This document shows positions 1 through 5,607 of a DNA stretch of 5,607 nt, piece by piece. How positions within the stretch are numbered: position 1 is the stretch's first letter; every line of letters begins with the position of its first letter. The notes below the pieces were generated by a model. It saw only the letters and a list, made by a program, of their open reading frames with translations. It had not been told where the DNA came from and ran no database searches. Source of the stretch: Ignavibacteriaceae bacterium (GTDB taxonomy: Bacteria; Bacteroidota; Ignavibacteria; Ignavibacteriales; Ignavibacteriaceae); assembly GCA_025449775.1 (NCBI GenBank), contig JANWIS010000083.1, forward strand, positions 1 to 5,607, given 5' to 3'. Made by a program: the position numbers and the translations under genes.

Positions 1-84
1 GCCAGGTTGGAATGGGAGTCGATCGTGGTGGATGGCCCTACTAATTTATCAATGGTTAGTTTAAGCGGAACATTTGGATTTTAA
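1..84 (+). CDS. C-terminal fragment of an upstream protein, possibly an outer-membrane beta-barrel
   Basis: Reading frame 1 is open from the window edge for 27 codons and ends at TAA 82-84. The visible tail ends LSMVSLSGTFGF. It alternates hydrophobic and small or polar residues and closes on Phe, which is the usual last residue of beta-barrel outer-membrane proteins recognised by the BAM complex. The other two forward frames close earlier (stops near 40-42 and 62-64), so frame 1 is the best but not the only possibility. The fragment is too short to name a family. A hairpin about 90 bases downstream probably ends its transcript. The barrel assignment is inference from the last dozen residues only. 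Confidence 0.45.
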   Translation, partial: ARLEWESIVVDGPTNLSMVSLSGTFGF

Positions 85-149
85 TTATCAATTAATATTT
101 AATTGTAAATTTTTCTGAGAGATACTTTGTAATAGGTCAACTATTTTAC

Positions 150-161
150 AATGTATACATT
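150..161. repeat. Perfect 12-base palindrome, candidate operator
   Basis: AATGTATACATT reads the same on both strands. It overlaps the end of the bulged inverted repeat at 127-151. Its position between two genes would suit a dimeric regulator. However, AT-rich palindromes of this length are expected a few times by chance in a window this size, and it lies upstream of the apparent terminator, so a link to the cytochrome gene is weak. Confidence 0.25.
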
Positions 162-172
162 CTAATAATCTG

Positions 173-193
173 CGGCTATCATTTTGATAGCCG
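173..193 (+). terminator. Probable intrinsic terminator of the upstream gene
   Basis: CGGCTATC (173-180) and GATAGCCG (186-193) form a perfect 8-bp stem around ATTTT. It becomes 9 bp with a 3-base loop if A181 pairs with T185. The stem has five G-C pairs in otherwise AT-rich DNA. The following bases, TTGTTGTTAATT, are T-rich but interrupted. It lies about 90 bases past the stop at 84 and well before the next gene, so it most likely separates the two transcripts. Confidence 0.55.
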
Positions 194-205
194 TTGTTGT
201 TAATT

Positions 206-233
206 CGGATAAAGATTAGAAGAAAATTATCCG
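206..233. repeat. Inverted repeat upstream of the cytochrome gene
   Basis: CGGATAA (206-212) and TTATCCG (227-233) are perfect 7-base arms around a 14-base spacer. A second pair, TTAATT (200-205) and AATTAA (238-243), extends the symmetry outward with four unpaired bases on the right side. No T-run follows it on either strand, so it is a poor terminator. It could be a split operator or a 5' leader hairpin of the cytochrome transcript. Function is unknown. Confidence 0.35.
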
Positions 234-304
234 CATTAATTAAAAATTCTATTCTAATTCATTAACTTTTCTAAAATAATTATTACTTTTTTTTAGTTTG
301 ATGA

Positions 305-2617
305 ATGCGTCCTCAAGAGATCAATAAACAACATTATTGCAGAACAAAGATTATTAAAAATGTACTCGCCTTACTGATAATACCTTTCTTATATTTCCTG
401 CTCTCCTGCGATTCAAAAAAACCGGCAAATTTTGTTGGTGGAAAAAACTGTATCAGTTGTCATCAAAGAGAATATGAATTGTGGAAAGGCTCCGATCACG
501 ATAATGCAATGATGATTGCAAACGACTCAACTGTGCTTGGTGATTTTAATATTGTTGAAGTTGAATTCAGAGGCAAGACACACAAGTTCTACAAACGTGA
601 TGGAAAGTTTTTTGTATTTACAGAAGGTGTTGGTGGAGAGATGACTGAATTCCAGATTACTCATACATTTGGTGTTCGACCGCTTCAGCAATATTTAATT
701 CCATTTGAAAATGGAAAATATCAGTGTCTGCCAATTGCCTGGGACTCAGAAATGAAACGCTGGTTTGATATGGCAGGAATGGTTTACCAGCCGGAAGATC
801 TGAAACCAGACAGCTGGTTTTACTGGACGAATCAATCACAGAACTGGAACGGGATGTGTGCTGAGTGTCATTCAACAAATCTTCAGAAGAATTATGATTT
901 AGAAAAAGATTCTTTTAATACCACGTGGTCGGATATTAATGTAAACTGCGAAGCTTGTCACGGTCCTGGTTCAGAACATTTGAATTGGGCAAATGATTCA
1001 GAAAGTTCACGTGAATATGATGGAAACCTTGGACTGGTTTTAAAAACTAGCGGAACAACTTCCAAACAATTTGTTGAAAGCTGTGCACCGTGTCATTCAA
1101 GAAGAACTTCATTTGGTCCGAACGAACACAGAGACAATGAGTATTACAATCTTCATCGTCCTCAAAATATTTCTCCTCCACTTTATTATGCTGATGGACA
1201 AATTCTTGATGAAGTTTATGAGTTTGCATCTTTCACTCAAAGCAAAATGTATATGAACAATGTTAAATGTATCGATTGCCACGATCCGCACAGTATCAAA
1301 TTTAAGTTTGAAGGAAATGCCCTTTGCACACAATGTCACCTTCCTGCAAAATATGATTCGTACGCACATCACTTCCATAAATATGAAAATGAAAAAGGTT
1401 CACCTGTCAAAAATAATTTTGGTGAAATGGTTGCGGTTGGGCAAGGATCTCTTTGCATTAGTTGTCATATGCCGGGAAAATATTATATGGGAATTGATTT
1501 CAGAAGAGACCATAGTTTCAGAATTCCTCGTCCTGATCTTTCAGTAAAATATGATTTGCCAAATGCCTGCACTGATTGTCACGCAGATAAAAGTTTTCAG
1601 TGGTCTGCTGATATTATAAAGAAAAATTATGTTGAAAAAAGAAAGTTCAATTATGCAGATGTTTTATCTGCTGCATACTTTGGGAAAAAGTCTGCTGATA
1701 CAAGTCTGATAACATTAATTAATAATGATTCAATTCCTGAAATGGTGAAGGCAACAGCAATTACGTATTTATCATCTTACTATAATAAATCTGCCCATAC
1801 AACTATTATCGAAATGCTTCACGATCCGGAACCGATTATCAGGGAAAGAGCGATAGATGCCTTTAATACTTCGGATGCAAAAGAGTTAGTGAATGTTATT
1901 TTTCCTTTACTTGATGATGATGTTAAAATGGTAAGGATAGCAGCTGCTTCAAAACTTTCTGTACTTGGGAAAGAAAACTTTACTGAAGATGAATTCAAAA
2001 AATTGAATGAAGTTCTTGACGAATATTTAAAAACTTTAGAATACACCGCAGACTTTCCATCAGGCAAATACAATCTTGGAAATTTTTACTCGAACAAAGG
2101 AGATTTCCTGAAAACAGAAAAATTTTATCTTGAAGCAATCAAGCAAGACAATCAGTTTTATCCAGCCAAATCAAATCTTGCTCTTCTTTATTATGATAAT
2201 GGCAATTTGAAAAAAGCAGAAGAAATGTATTTAGATTTAATTAAGAATCATCCGGAGTATTCTGAAGGAAATTACTATCTCGGATTACTTTACGCCGAAC
2301 AGCAGAGATTTAAAGAAGCAATTGTCATTCTTGAGAAAGCAACTTTAGCATCTGAAGTCAATCCAAGAATATATTTCAACGTTGGTTTGATCTATAAATA
2401 TCTTAATGAAAATAAAAAAGCAGAATCATCTTTGCTTAAAGCGTATTCAATCTCACCAAACGAATTTGATTTCATTTATGCTTTGGCTGATTTCTATTTA
2501 AAGAAAAACGATTTATATAATGCAATGAAATATGCTGAAGAATTGAAAATAAAATTTCCATCCAATCCTATAGTAGAAGAATTGATCAAATACCTGAACA
2601 CGCTTTCTAATCACTGA
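305..2617 (+). CDS. Octaheme c-type cytochrome lipoprotein with HEAT and TPR repeats
   Basis: This 770-residue exported protein is likely an electron carrier or redox enzyme; its substrate is unknown. A basic N-terminus and hydrophobic stretch (about 16-33) end in the lipobox LLSC (32-35), so Cys35 should be lipidated; Asp36 follows. Eight CXXCH haem sites start at residues 49, 185, 215, 260, 322, 341, 384 and 422. Possible distal ligands include His65, His329 (CHDPH), His355-358 and His403. Residues about 451-554 look like three HEAT-like helical pairs. Five TPRs run from about 585 to 754 in 34-residue steps. The N-terminal pattern (GGKNCISCH, GVRPLQQYLIPF, NWNGMCAECHSTNL, CEACHGPGSEH) matches a widespread multihaem cytochrome-TPR family with no assigned reaction that I know of. 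ATG 305 follows an in-frame TGA directly and no other ATG, GTG or TTG precedes the signal peptide. No Shine-Dalgarno is visible. Maturation would need a cytochrome c assembly system, which is not in this window. Confidence 0.93.
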   Translation: MRPQEINKQHYCRTKIIKNVLALLIIPFLYFLLSCDSKKPANFVGGKNCISCHQREYELWKGSDHDNAMMIANDSTVLGDFNIVEVEFRGKTHKFYKRDGKFFVFTEGVGGEMTEFQITHTFGVRPLQQYLIPFENGKYQCLPIAWDSEMKRWFDMAGMVYQPEDLKPDSWFYWTNQSQNWNGMCAECHSTNLQKNYDLEKDSFNTTWSDINVNCEACHGPGSEHLNWANDSESSREYDGNLGLVLKTSGTTSKQFVESCAPCHSRRTSFGPNEHRDNEYYNLHRPQNISPPLYYADGQILDEVYEFASFTQSKMYMNNVKCIDCHDPHSIKFKFEGNALCTQCHLPAKYDSYAHHFHKYENEKGSPVKNNFGEMVAVGQGSLCISCHMPGKYYMGIDFRRDHSFRIPRPDLSVKYDLPNACTDCHADKSFQWSADIIKKNYVEKRKFNYADVLSAAYFGKKSADTSLITLINNDSIPEMVKATAITYLSSYYNKSAHTTIIEMLHDPEPIIRERAIDAFNTSDAKELVNVIFPLLDDDVKMVRIAAASKLSVLGKENFTEDEFKKLNEVLDEYLKTLEYTADFPSGKYNLGNFYSNKGDFLKTEKFYLEAIKQDNQFYPAKSNLALLYYDNGNLKKAEEMYLDLIKNHPEYSEGNYYLGLLYAEQQRFKEAIVILEKATLASEVNPRIYFNVGLIYKYLNENKKAESSLLKAYSISPNEFDFIYALADFYLKKNDLYNAMKYAEELKIKFPSNPIVEELIKYLNTLSNH

Positions 2618-2643
2618 CATAACAATTTCTTAACCCGAGTTTT

Positions 2644-2667
2644 CCATTTTCAACGCTTGATAAATGG
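2644..2667 (+). other. Bulged hairpin downstream of the cytochrome gene
   Basis: CCATTT (2644-2649) pairs with AAATGG (2662-2667), and inside it TCAA (2650-2653) pairs with TTGA (2657-2660). This gives a 10-bp stem with one bulged T (2661) and a three-base CGC loop. It starts 27 bases after the cytochrome stop. The stem has few G-C pairs and no clean T-tract follows, so it is at best a weak terminator. It may instead protect or process the 3' end of the mRNA. Confidence 0.35.
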
Positions 2668-2756
2668 TAAGAATCTTGTATGTTAATTATTATTAAATAT
2701 TTACTAACTTGTTCTCAACAATAAGTCACAAATCTAATTTAACTCATATAATATTT

Positions 2757-2762
2757 AAGGAG
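2757..2762 (+). promoter_or_regulatory. Ribosome binding site of the sulfatase gene
   Basis: AAGGAG lies 11 bases before ATG 2774, a strong Shine-Dalgarno match at slightly long spacing. It supports this start, and the signal peptide begins directly from it. The cytochrome gene in the same window has nothing comparable. Confidence 0.75.
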
Positions 2763-2773
2763 CTAGAACATTT

Positions 2774-5146
2774 ATGAATAAATTAATATTCATTTTCCCA
2801 ATTCTATTTCTGTTTGTATTTCTGACTGGATGTCAGGAAAAAACAGATCAAACAAGCATAAGCGGTGAACTCGACAGAACAATCTTACCAATCAAAGAAC
2901 CAACTCCGCCAACTTATACAGAATTGGATGCGCGTGATGCAACAGCTCCACCGCGTTTTGAAATTAAAGCCCCTGAAGGTGCACCGAATGTAGTTATCGT
3001 TTTGATTGACGATATCGGATTCGGACACTCAAGTGCTTTTGGTGGTCCGATAAATATGCCTACGCTCGACAAGCTTGCAAATACTGGTTTACGCTATAAC
3101 AGATTTCATACAACTGCATTGTGTTCACCGACTCGTGTTGCTTTGCTGACAGGTCGTAATCATCATATTAACAATGCCGGAGCTATAATGGAATTAGCTA
3201 CAGGATTTCCGGGCAACACAGGCGTTCGTCCAAACAGCGTAACACCATTAGCAGAAATTTTACGGCAGAATGGATTTAGCACGGCTGCATTTGGTAAATA
3301 TCATGAAACAGCACCTTGGGAAGTTTCAGTTTCCGGTCCGTTTGACAGATGGCCGACGCGTTCAGGTTTTGATAAATTTTATGGATTCATCGGAGGTGAA
3401 ACCAATCAATGGGCTCCGGCAATTTTTGATGGAACAATCAGAGTCGAACACGCAGATAATCCCGATTATCATTTTACGGATGATATGACAAATCAGGCAA
3501 TCAATTGGATGCAAGCTCAGCAGTCACTTACTCCTGATAAACCCTTTTATGTTTACTTTGCAACGGGAGCTACTCACGCTCCCCATCATGTTCCCGAAGA
3601 GTGGGCTGATAACTATAAAGGAAAATTTGATCAGGGCTGGGATAAACTTAGAGAAGAAACTTTTGCCCGTCAAAAATCATTGGGCATAATACCTCAGAAC
3701 ACTCAACTTACAGAGAGACCAAAAGAAATTCCTGCCTGGAATGATATGGGTGCCGAACAGAAAAAACTTTTTTCAAGGCAGATGGAAGTGTTTGCAGGAT
3801 TTGGAGAACACACAGATCATAATATAGGAAGATTAGTTCAGTCACTTGAAGAAATGGGTGAACTGGATAATACCATATTTATCTATATCGTTGGCGATAA
3901 CGGCTCGAGTGCCGAAGGAGGACCGGAAGGAACATACAATGAGATGATGGCATTAAATGGCATTGTCGGTAACGCTTCACAAATGATGAATCACATTGAT
4001 GATTGGGGAAGTCCAAACACATTTCCTCACTTTGCTATCGGATGGGCACACGCCGGCAACACACCATTCCAGTGGACAAAACAAATAGCTTCCCATTTTG
4101 GCGGTACACGAAATGGAATGGTTATGCACTGGCCGGAAGGAATAAAATCTGGAAATGAAATCCGTTCACAGTTCCATCATGTTATTGATATTGCACCAAC
4201 AATTTTAGAAGTCTGTAATCTGCCGGAGCCGAAAATTGTAAATGGAGTCGAACAATATCCGATGGATGGAGTTTCGATGAAGTACACATTCGATGATGCA
4301 AGTGCAAAAGACCATCGAACATCACAATATTTTGAAATGTTCGGAAACAGGGCAATCTATAAGGACGGATGGGTTGCTGCAACACGGCATTCAATCCCCT
4401 GGATTATGGTTCAAAATCCTCCTCTTAAAGACGATGTTTGGGAATTATATAATGTTGATGAGGATTTTAGTCAGGCTAACAACCTTGCATCTGAGCAACC
4501 AGAAAAATTAAAAGAGCTTCAGGATTTTTTCATGCAAGAAGCTGCTAAGTACCGCGTACTTCCGATCGATGACAGGAGAGTTGAAAGATTTGATCCATCA
4601 ATAGCAGGAAGACCGGACTTGATGGGTGGACGAACTTCACTGACTGTTTACGAAGGTATGACAGGATTGATGGAGAATACTTTTATTAATATAAAGAGCA
4701 GGTCATTCACCATTACTGCTGAAGTAGAATTAAAGAATAAAAATGAGAATGGAGTTATTATTTCACAGGCGGGCAGATTTGGAGGCTGGGTTATTTATAT
4801 GAAAGGCGGTAAGGTTCATCACGAGTATAACTTCTTCGGTGTTGAACATACTAACATTTCATCTCAAGGTGCAGTTTCACCTGGCAAGCACACAATTAAA
4901 TATGAATTTATTTCCGATGGACCTAAACCTGGTTCAGGCGGTAAATCAATTTTATTTGTTGATGGTAATAAAGTTGCTGAAGGATATGTTCCTAAGACTC
5001 AGCCTTTTGCTTTTTCAGCTGATGAAGGAGCGGATGTCGGAGTTGATAGTGAAACAAATGTATCAAACGATTATAAAGAACGCGACAATAAATTTACCGG
5101 CAGGATCCACAAAGTAGTTATTGACACGGCTCCGCCGAAGATGTAA
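2774..5146 (+). CDS. Lipoprotein type I arylsulfatase (formylglycine-dependent)
   Basis: This 790-residue enzyme is predicted to hydrolyse organic sulfate esters to alcohol plus sulfate outside the inner membrane. The signal peptide ends in lipobox LTGC (17-20), followed by a Pro-rich linker to about 66. The core shows Asp79-Asp80 (metal), Cys117 in CSPTR (117-121, the Cys oxidised to formylglycine), Arg121, Lys175 and His177 (GKYH), His268 (THAP), Asp375-Asn376 (DNG, metal) and Lys436 before the GGTRN turn. These match the active-site set of Pseudomonas aeruginosa arylsulfatase, so it looks catalytically intact. ALCSPTRVALLTG (115-127) fits the sulfatase signature. Residues about 635-787 form an extra beta-rich, LamG-like domain that the roughly 536-residue Pseudomonas enzyme lacks; total length is closer to mycobacterial AtsA/AtsD-type sulfatases (about 790). 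No maturase (FGE or anSME) is in the window. The substrate, carbohydrate or aryl sulfate, cannot be read from sequence. A phosphonate monoesterase activity is a less likely alternative. Confidence 0.93.
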   Translation: MNKLIFIFPILFLFVFLTGCQEKTDQTSISGELDRTILPIKEPTPPTYTELDARDATAPPRFEIKAPEGAPNVVIVLIDDIGFGHSSAFGGPINMPTLDKLANTGLRYNRFHTTALCSPTRVALLTGRNHHINNAGAIMELATGFPGNTGVRPNSVTPLAEILRQNGFSTAAFGKYHETAPWEVSVSGPFDRWPTRSGFDKFYGFIGGETNQWAPAIFDGTIRVEHADNPDYHFTDDMTNQAINWMQAQQSLTPDKPFYVYFATGATHAPHHVPEEWADNYKGKFDQGWDKLREETFARQKSLGIIPQNTQLTERPKEIPAWNDMGAEQKKLFSRQMEVFAGFGEHTDHNIGRLVQSLEEMGELDNTIFIYIVGDNGSSAEGGPEGTYNEMMALNGIVGNASQMMNHIDDWGSPNTFPHFAIGWAHAGNTPFQWTKQIASHFGGTRNGMVMHWPEGIKSGNEIRSQFHHVIDIAPTILEVCNLPEPKIVNGVEQYPMDGVSMKYTFDDASAKDHRTSQYFEMFGNRAIYKDGWVAATRHSIPWIMVQNPPLKDDVWELYNVDEDFSQANNLASEQPEKLKELQDFFMQEAAKYRVLPIDDRRVERFDPSIAGRPDLMGGRTSLTVYEGMTGLMENTFINIKSRSFTITAEVELKNKNENGVIISQAGRFGGWVIYMKGGKVHHEYNFFGVEHTNISSQGAVSPGKHTIKYEFISDGPKPGSGGKSILFVDGNKVAEGYVPKTQPFAFSADEGADVGVDSETNVSNDYKERDNKFTGRIHKVVIDTAPPKM

Positions 5147-5169
5147 TCAGTTTTAAAATCAAATAATCA

Positions 5170-5219
5170 TTTATTTGCTTACAAGTTTTCTAATGGGATC
5201 CAGTAATTGAGCAAATAAA
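5170..5219 (+). terminator. Long-armed inverted repeat after the sulfatase gene, possible terminator
   Basis: TTTATTTGCT (5170-5179) and AGCAAATAAA (5210-5219) are perfect 10-base arms. A T-G wobble (5180/5209) and an A-T pair (5181/5208) lengthen the stem to 12. The loop is 26 bases. ATTTTT follows at once (5220-5225), which is terminator-like, but the stem has only two G-C pairs and the loop is large. It starts 24 bases after the sulfatase stop and ends 19 bases before the next ribosome binding site, so it could also act as an attenuator or mRNA 3'-end element. Confidence 0.45.
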
Positions 5220-5237
5220 ATTTTTAAAATTTATCTT

Positions 5238-5243
5238 AAAGGA
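5238..5243 (+). promoter_or_regulatory. Ribosome binding site that decides the start of the last gene
   Basis: AAAGGA stands 9 bases before ATG 5253 and only 3 bases before the in-frame ATG 5247. The spacing favours 5253 and a protein beginning MNKYL rather than MDMNKYL. Confidence 0.6.
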
Positions 5244-5252
5244 AATATGGAT

Positions 5253-5607
5253 ATGAATAAATATTTGATCGCTTCTGTAAAGTGTATTTTAATTGTAGTA
5301 TTCTTTCAGTCTGTATCTTTCACCCAATCGGATTCAACAGTTATGAAAGATCCATCAGTACAAATTACCTCAGAATCTATCATCAAAGGCATTACCATCC
5401 CAGAAGGTACAAAGCTGATGGTAAATATTAATGAACCGATCAATACCGCCAAAAATCCAGCTGGATCAACATTCAAATCAATCCTTGAGGTTGATTTTAT
5501 TTTTGATGGAAAAGTAATCTCTCCAAAAGGCTCGCCTATTTATGGTAAAGTTATTGAATGCCGTGGGGGTAAAGTTCTTGGTGGTTCAAAACTTACTTTT
5601 GCGTTTA
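5253..5607 (+). CDS. Secreted protein with a VirB10/TrbI-like beta domain (3' end beyond window)
   Basis: The frame is open for 118 codons to the window edge with no stop, so the gene is incomplete. Residues 1 to about 24 form a signal peptide (MNKYL, then a hydrophobic run ending SFTQ). Cleavage probably falls just before or after Gln25. There is no lipobox, so this is a soluble periplasmic or surface protein. Residues about 44-118 contain IPEGTKLMVNINEPINTAKN, then a GSTFKSILE stretch, then GKVISPKGSPIYGKV. These are the hallmarks of the small beta domain of TrbI/VirB10-like proteins, also found in stand-alone secreted proteins of unknown role in several phyla: a low-valency start strand, a loosely conserved exchange loop, and a PKG turn followed by GKV. 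No conjugation or type IV secretion gene is visible nearby, so a secretion role should not be assumed. Start 5247 is the alternative. Confidence 0.75.
   Translation, partial: MNKYLIASVKCILIVVFFQSVSFTQSDSTVMKDPSVQITSESIIKGITIPEGTKLMVNINEPINTAKNPAGSTFKSILEVDFIFDGKVISPKGSPIYGKVIECRGGKVLGGSKLTFAF

Larger units (their letters stand above)
85..304. other. 220-base non-coding spacer with several inverted repeats
   Basis: No open frame of convincing length was seen here on either strand. The stretch is very AT-rich. It holds, in order: CAATTAA/TTAATTG arms at 89-95 and 99-105; a bulged inverted repeat at 127-151 (TTGTAA-TAG paired with CTA-TT-TTACAA); a perfect 12-base palindrome at 150-161; a GC-containing hairpin at 173-193 (listed as a terminator); and CGGATAA/TTATCCG arms at 206-212 and 227-233. 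A promoter for the cytochrome gene should lie downstream of the hairpin, but I cannot place a -35/-10 pair or a Bacteroidota-type -7 box with confidence. Confidence 0.7.

Noticed and set aside
89..105. CAATTAA/TTAATTG inverted repeat as an operator
   Set aside because: It consists almost only of A and T, and short symmetric AT runs are frequent in this spacer. It lies just after the upstream stop codon and before the terminator hairpin.
293..300. TTAGTTTG as a Bacteroidota-type TAnnTTTG promoter box for a leaderless cytochrome mRNA
   Set aside because: One defining base is wrong, no matching upstream TTG element at the right distance was convincing, and T-rich runs here make near matches likely.
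657..878. Minus-strand open frame of 73 codons inside the cytochrome gene
   Set aside because: It is the antisense of haem-domain coding sequence, with a composition that follows from the sense codons, no ribosome site and no recognisable domain. The same applies to minus-strand frames at 1047-1229, 1109-1378, 1819-2073 and 4182-4394.
1260..1547. Plus-strand out-of-frame open reading frame of 95 codons within the cytochrome gene
   Set aside because: It overlaps four verified haem motifs in the main frame and its own translation shows no domain. Frames at 1071-1256, 3270-3488, 4293-4511 and 4839-5117 are shadows for the same reason.
305..2617. Assignment of the cytochrome as nitrite reductase, hydroxylamine oxidoreductase or tetrathionate reductase
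   Set aside because: No CXXCK active-site motif is present and the haem spacing and conserved blocks do not match those enzymes. Only the general multihaem family can be claimed.
2747..2752. Perfect TATAAT before the sulfatase gene as a -10 box
   Set aside because: It lies only four bases before the AAGGAG ribosome site, so the transcript would start inside that site, and no -35 hexamer is found 16-18 bases upstream. In AT-rich DNA such a hexamer is common.
1..5607. Search for CRISPR arrays, tRNA genes, transposase genes, attachment sites or tandem DNA repeats
   Set aside because: No regularly spaced direct repeats, cloverleaf-like segments or transposase motifs were seen on reading either strand. 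The periodicity in the TPR region exists at protein level only.

Overview
The window is AT-rich and gene-dense on the + strand. It holds two complete genes, the start of a third, and the last codons of an upstream gene. All are predicted to be exported. Both full-length proteins have N-terminal lipobox signals, the first gene lacks a recognisable Shine-Dalgarno sequence, and the octaheme/TPR lipoprotein type fits the Bacteroidota, Chlorobiota and Ignavibacteriota group. An Ignavibacteria-like, respiring environmental bacterium is my best guess. This is inferred from style and composition; there is no marker gene.

Layout: (1) Positions 1-84 are the probable C-terminus of an upstream protein ending in Phe, possibly an outer-membrane beta-barrel. 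(2) Positions 85-304 are a non-coding stretch with a likely terminator hairpin (173-193) and several inverted repeats. (3) Positions 305-2617 encode a 770-residue lipoprotein with eight CXXCH haem motifs, then HEAT-like repeats, then five back-to-back 34-residue TPRs. (4) Positions 2618-2773 are a spacer with a small bulged hairpin and a good ribosome binding site. (5) Positions 2774-5146 encode a 790-residue lipoprotein type I sulfatase with the CSPTR formylglycine motif, a complete set of recognisable active-site residues, and an extra beta-rich C-terminal domain. (6) Positions 5147-5252 are a spacer with a long-armed inverted repeat just before the next gene. (7) From 5253 to the window edge lies the start of a secreted protein whose visible part resembles the periplasmic beta domain of TrbI/VirB10-like proteins.

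The genes share orientation and an exported destiny but are separated by 106-220 bases, so a tight operon is not evident. The sulfatase would release sulfate from organic sulfate esters outside the inner membrane. The cytochrome would carry electrons or assemble with partners through its TPRs. A joint pathway cannot be shown from this window. No sulfatase-maturating enzyme, cytochrome c maturation gene, RNA gene, mobile element or CRISPR array is visible. Nothing here demonstrates a new system; the most distinctive object is the octaheme-HEAT-TPR lipoprotein.
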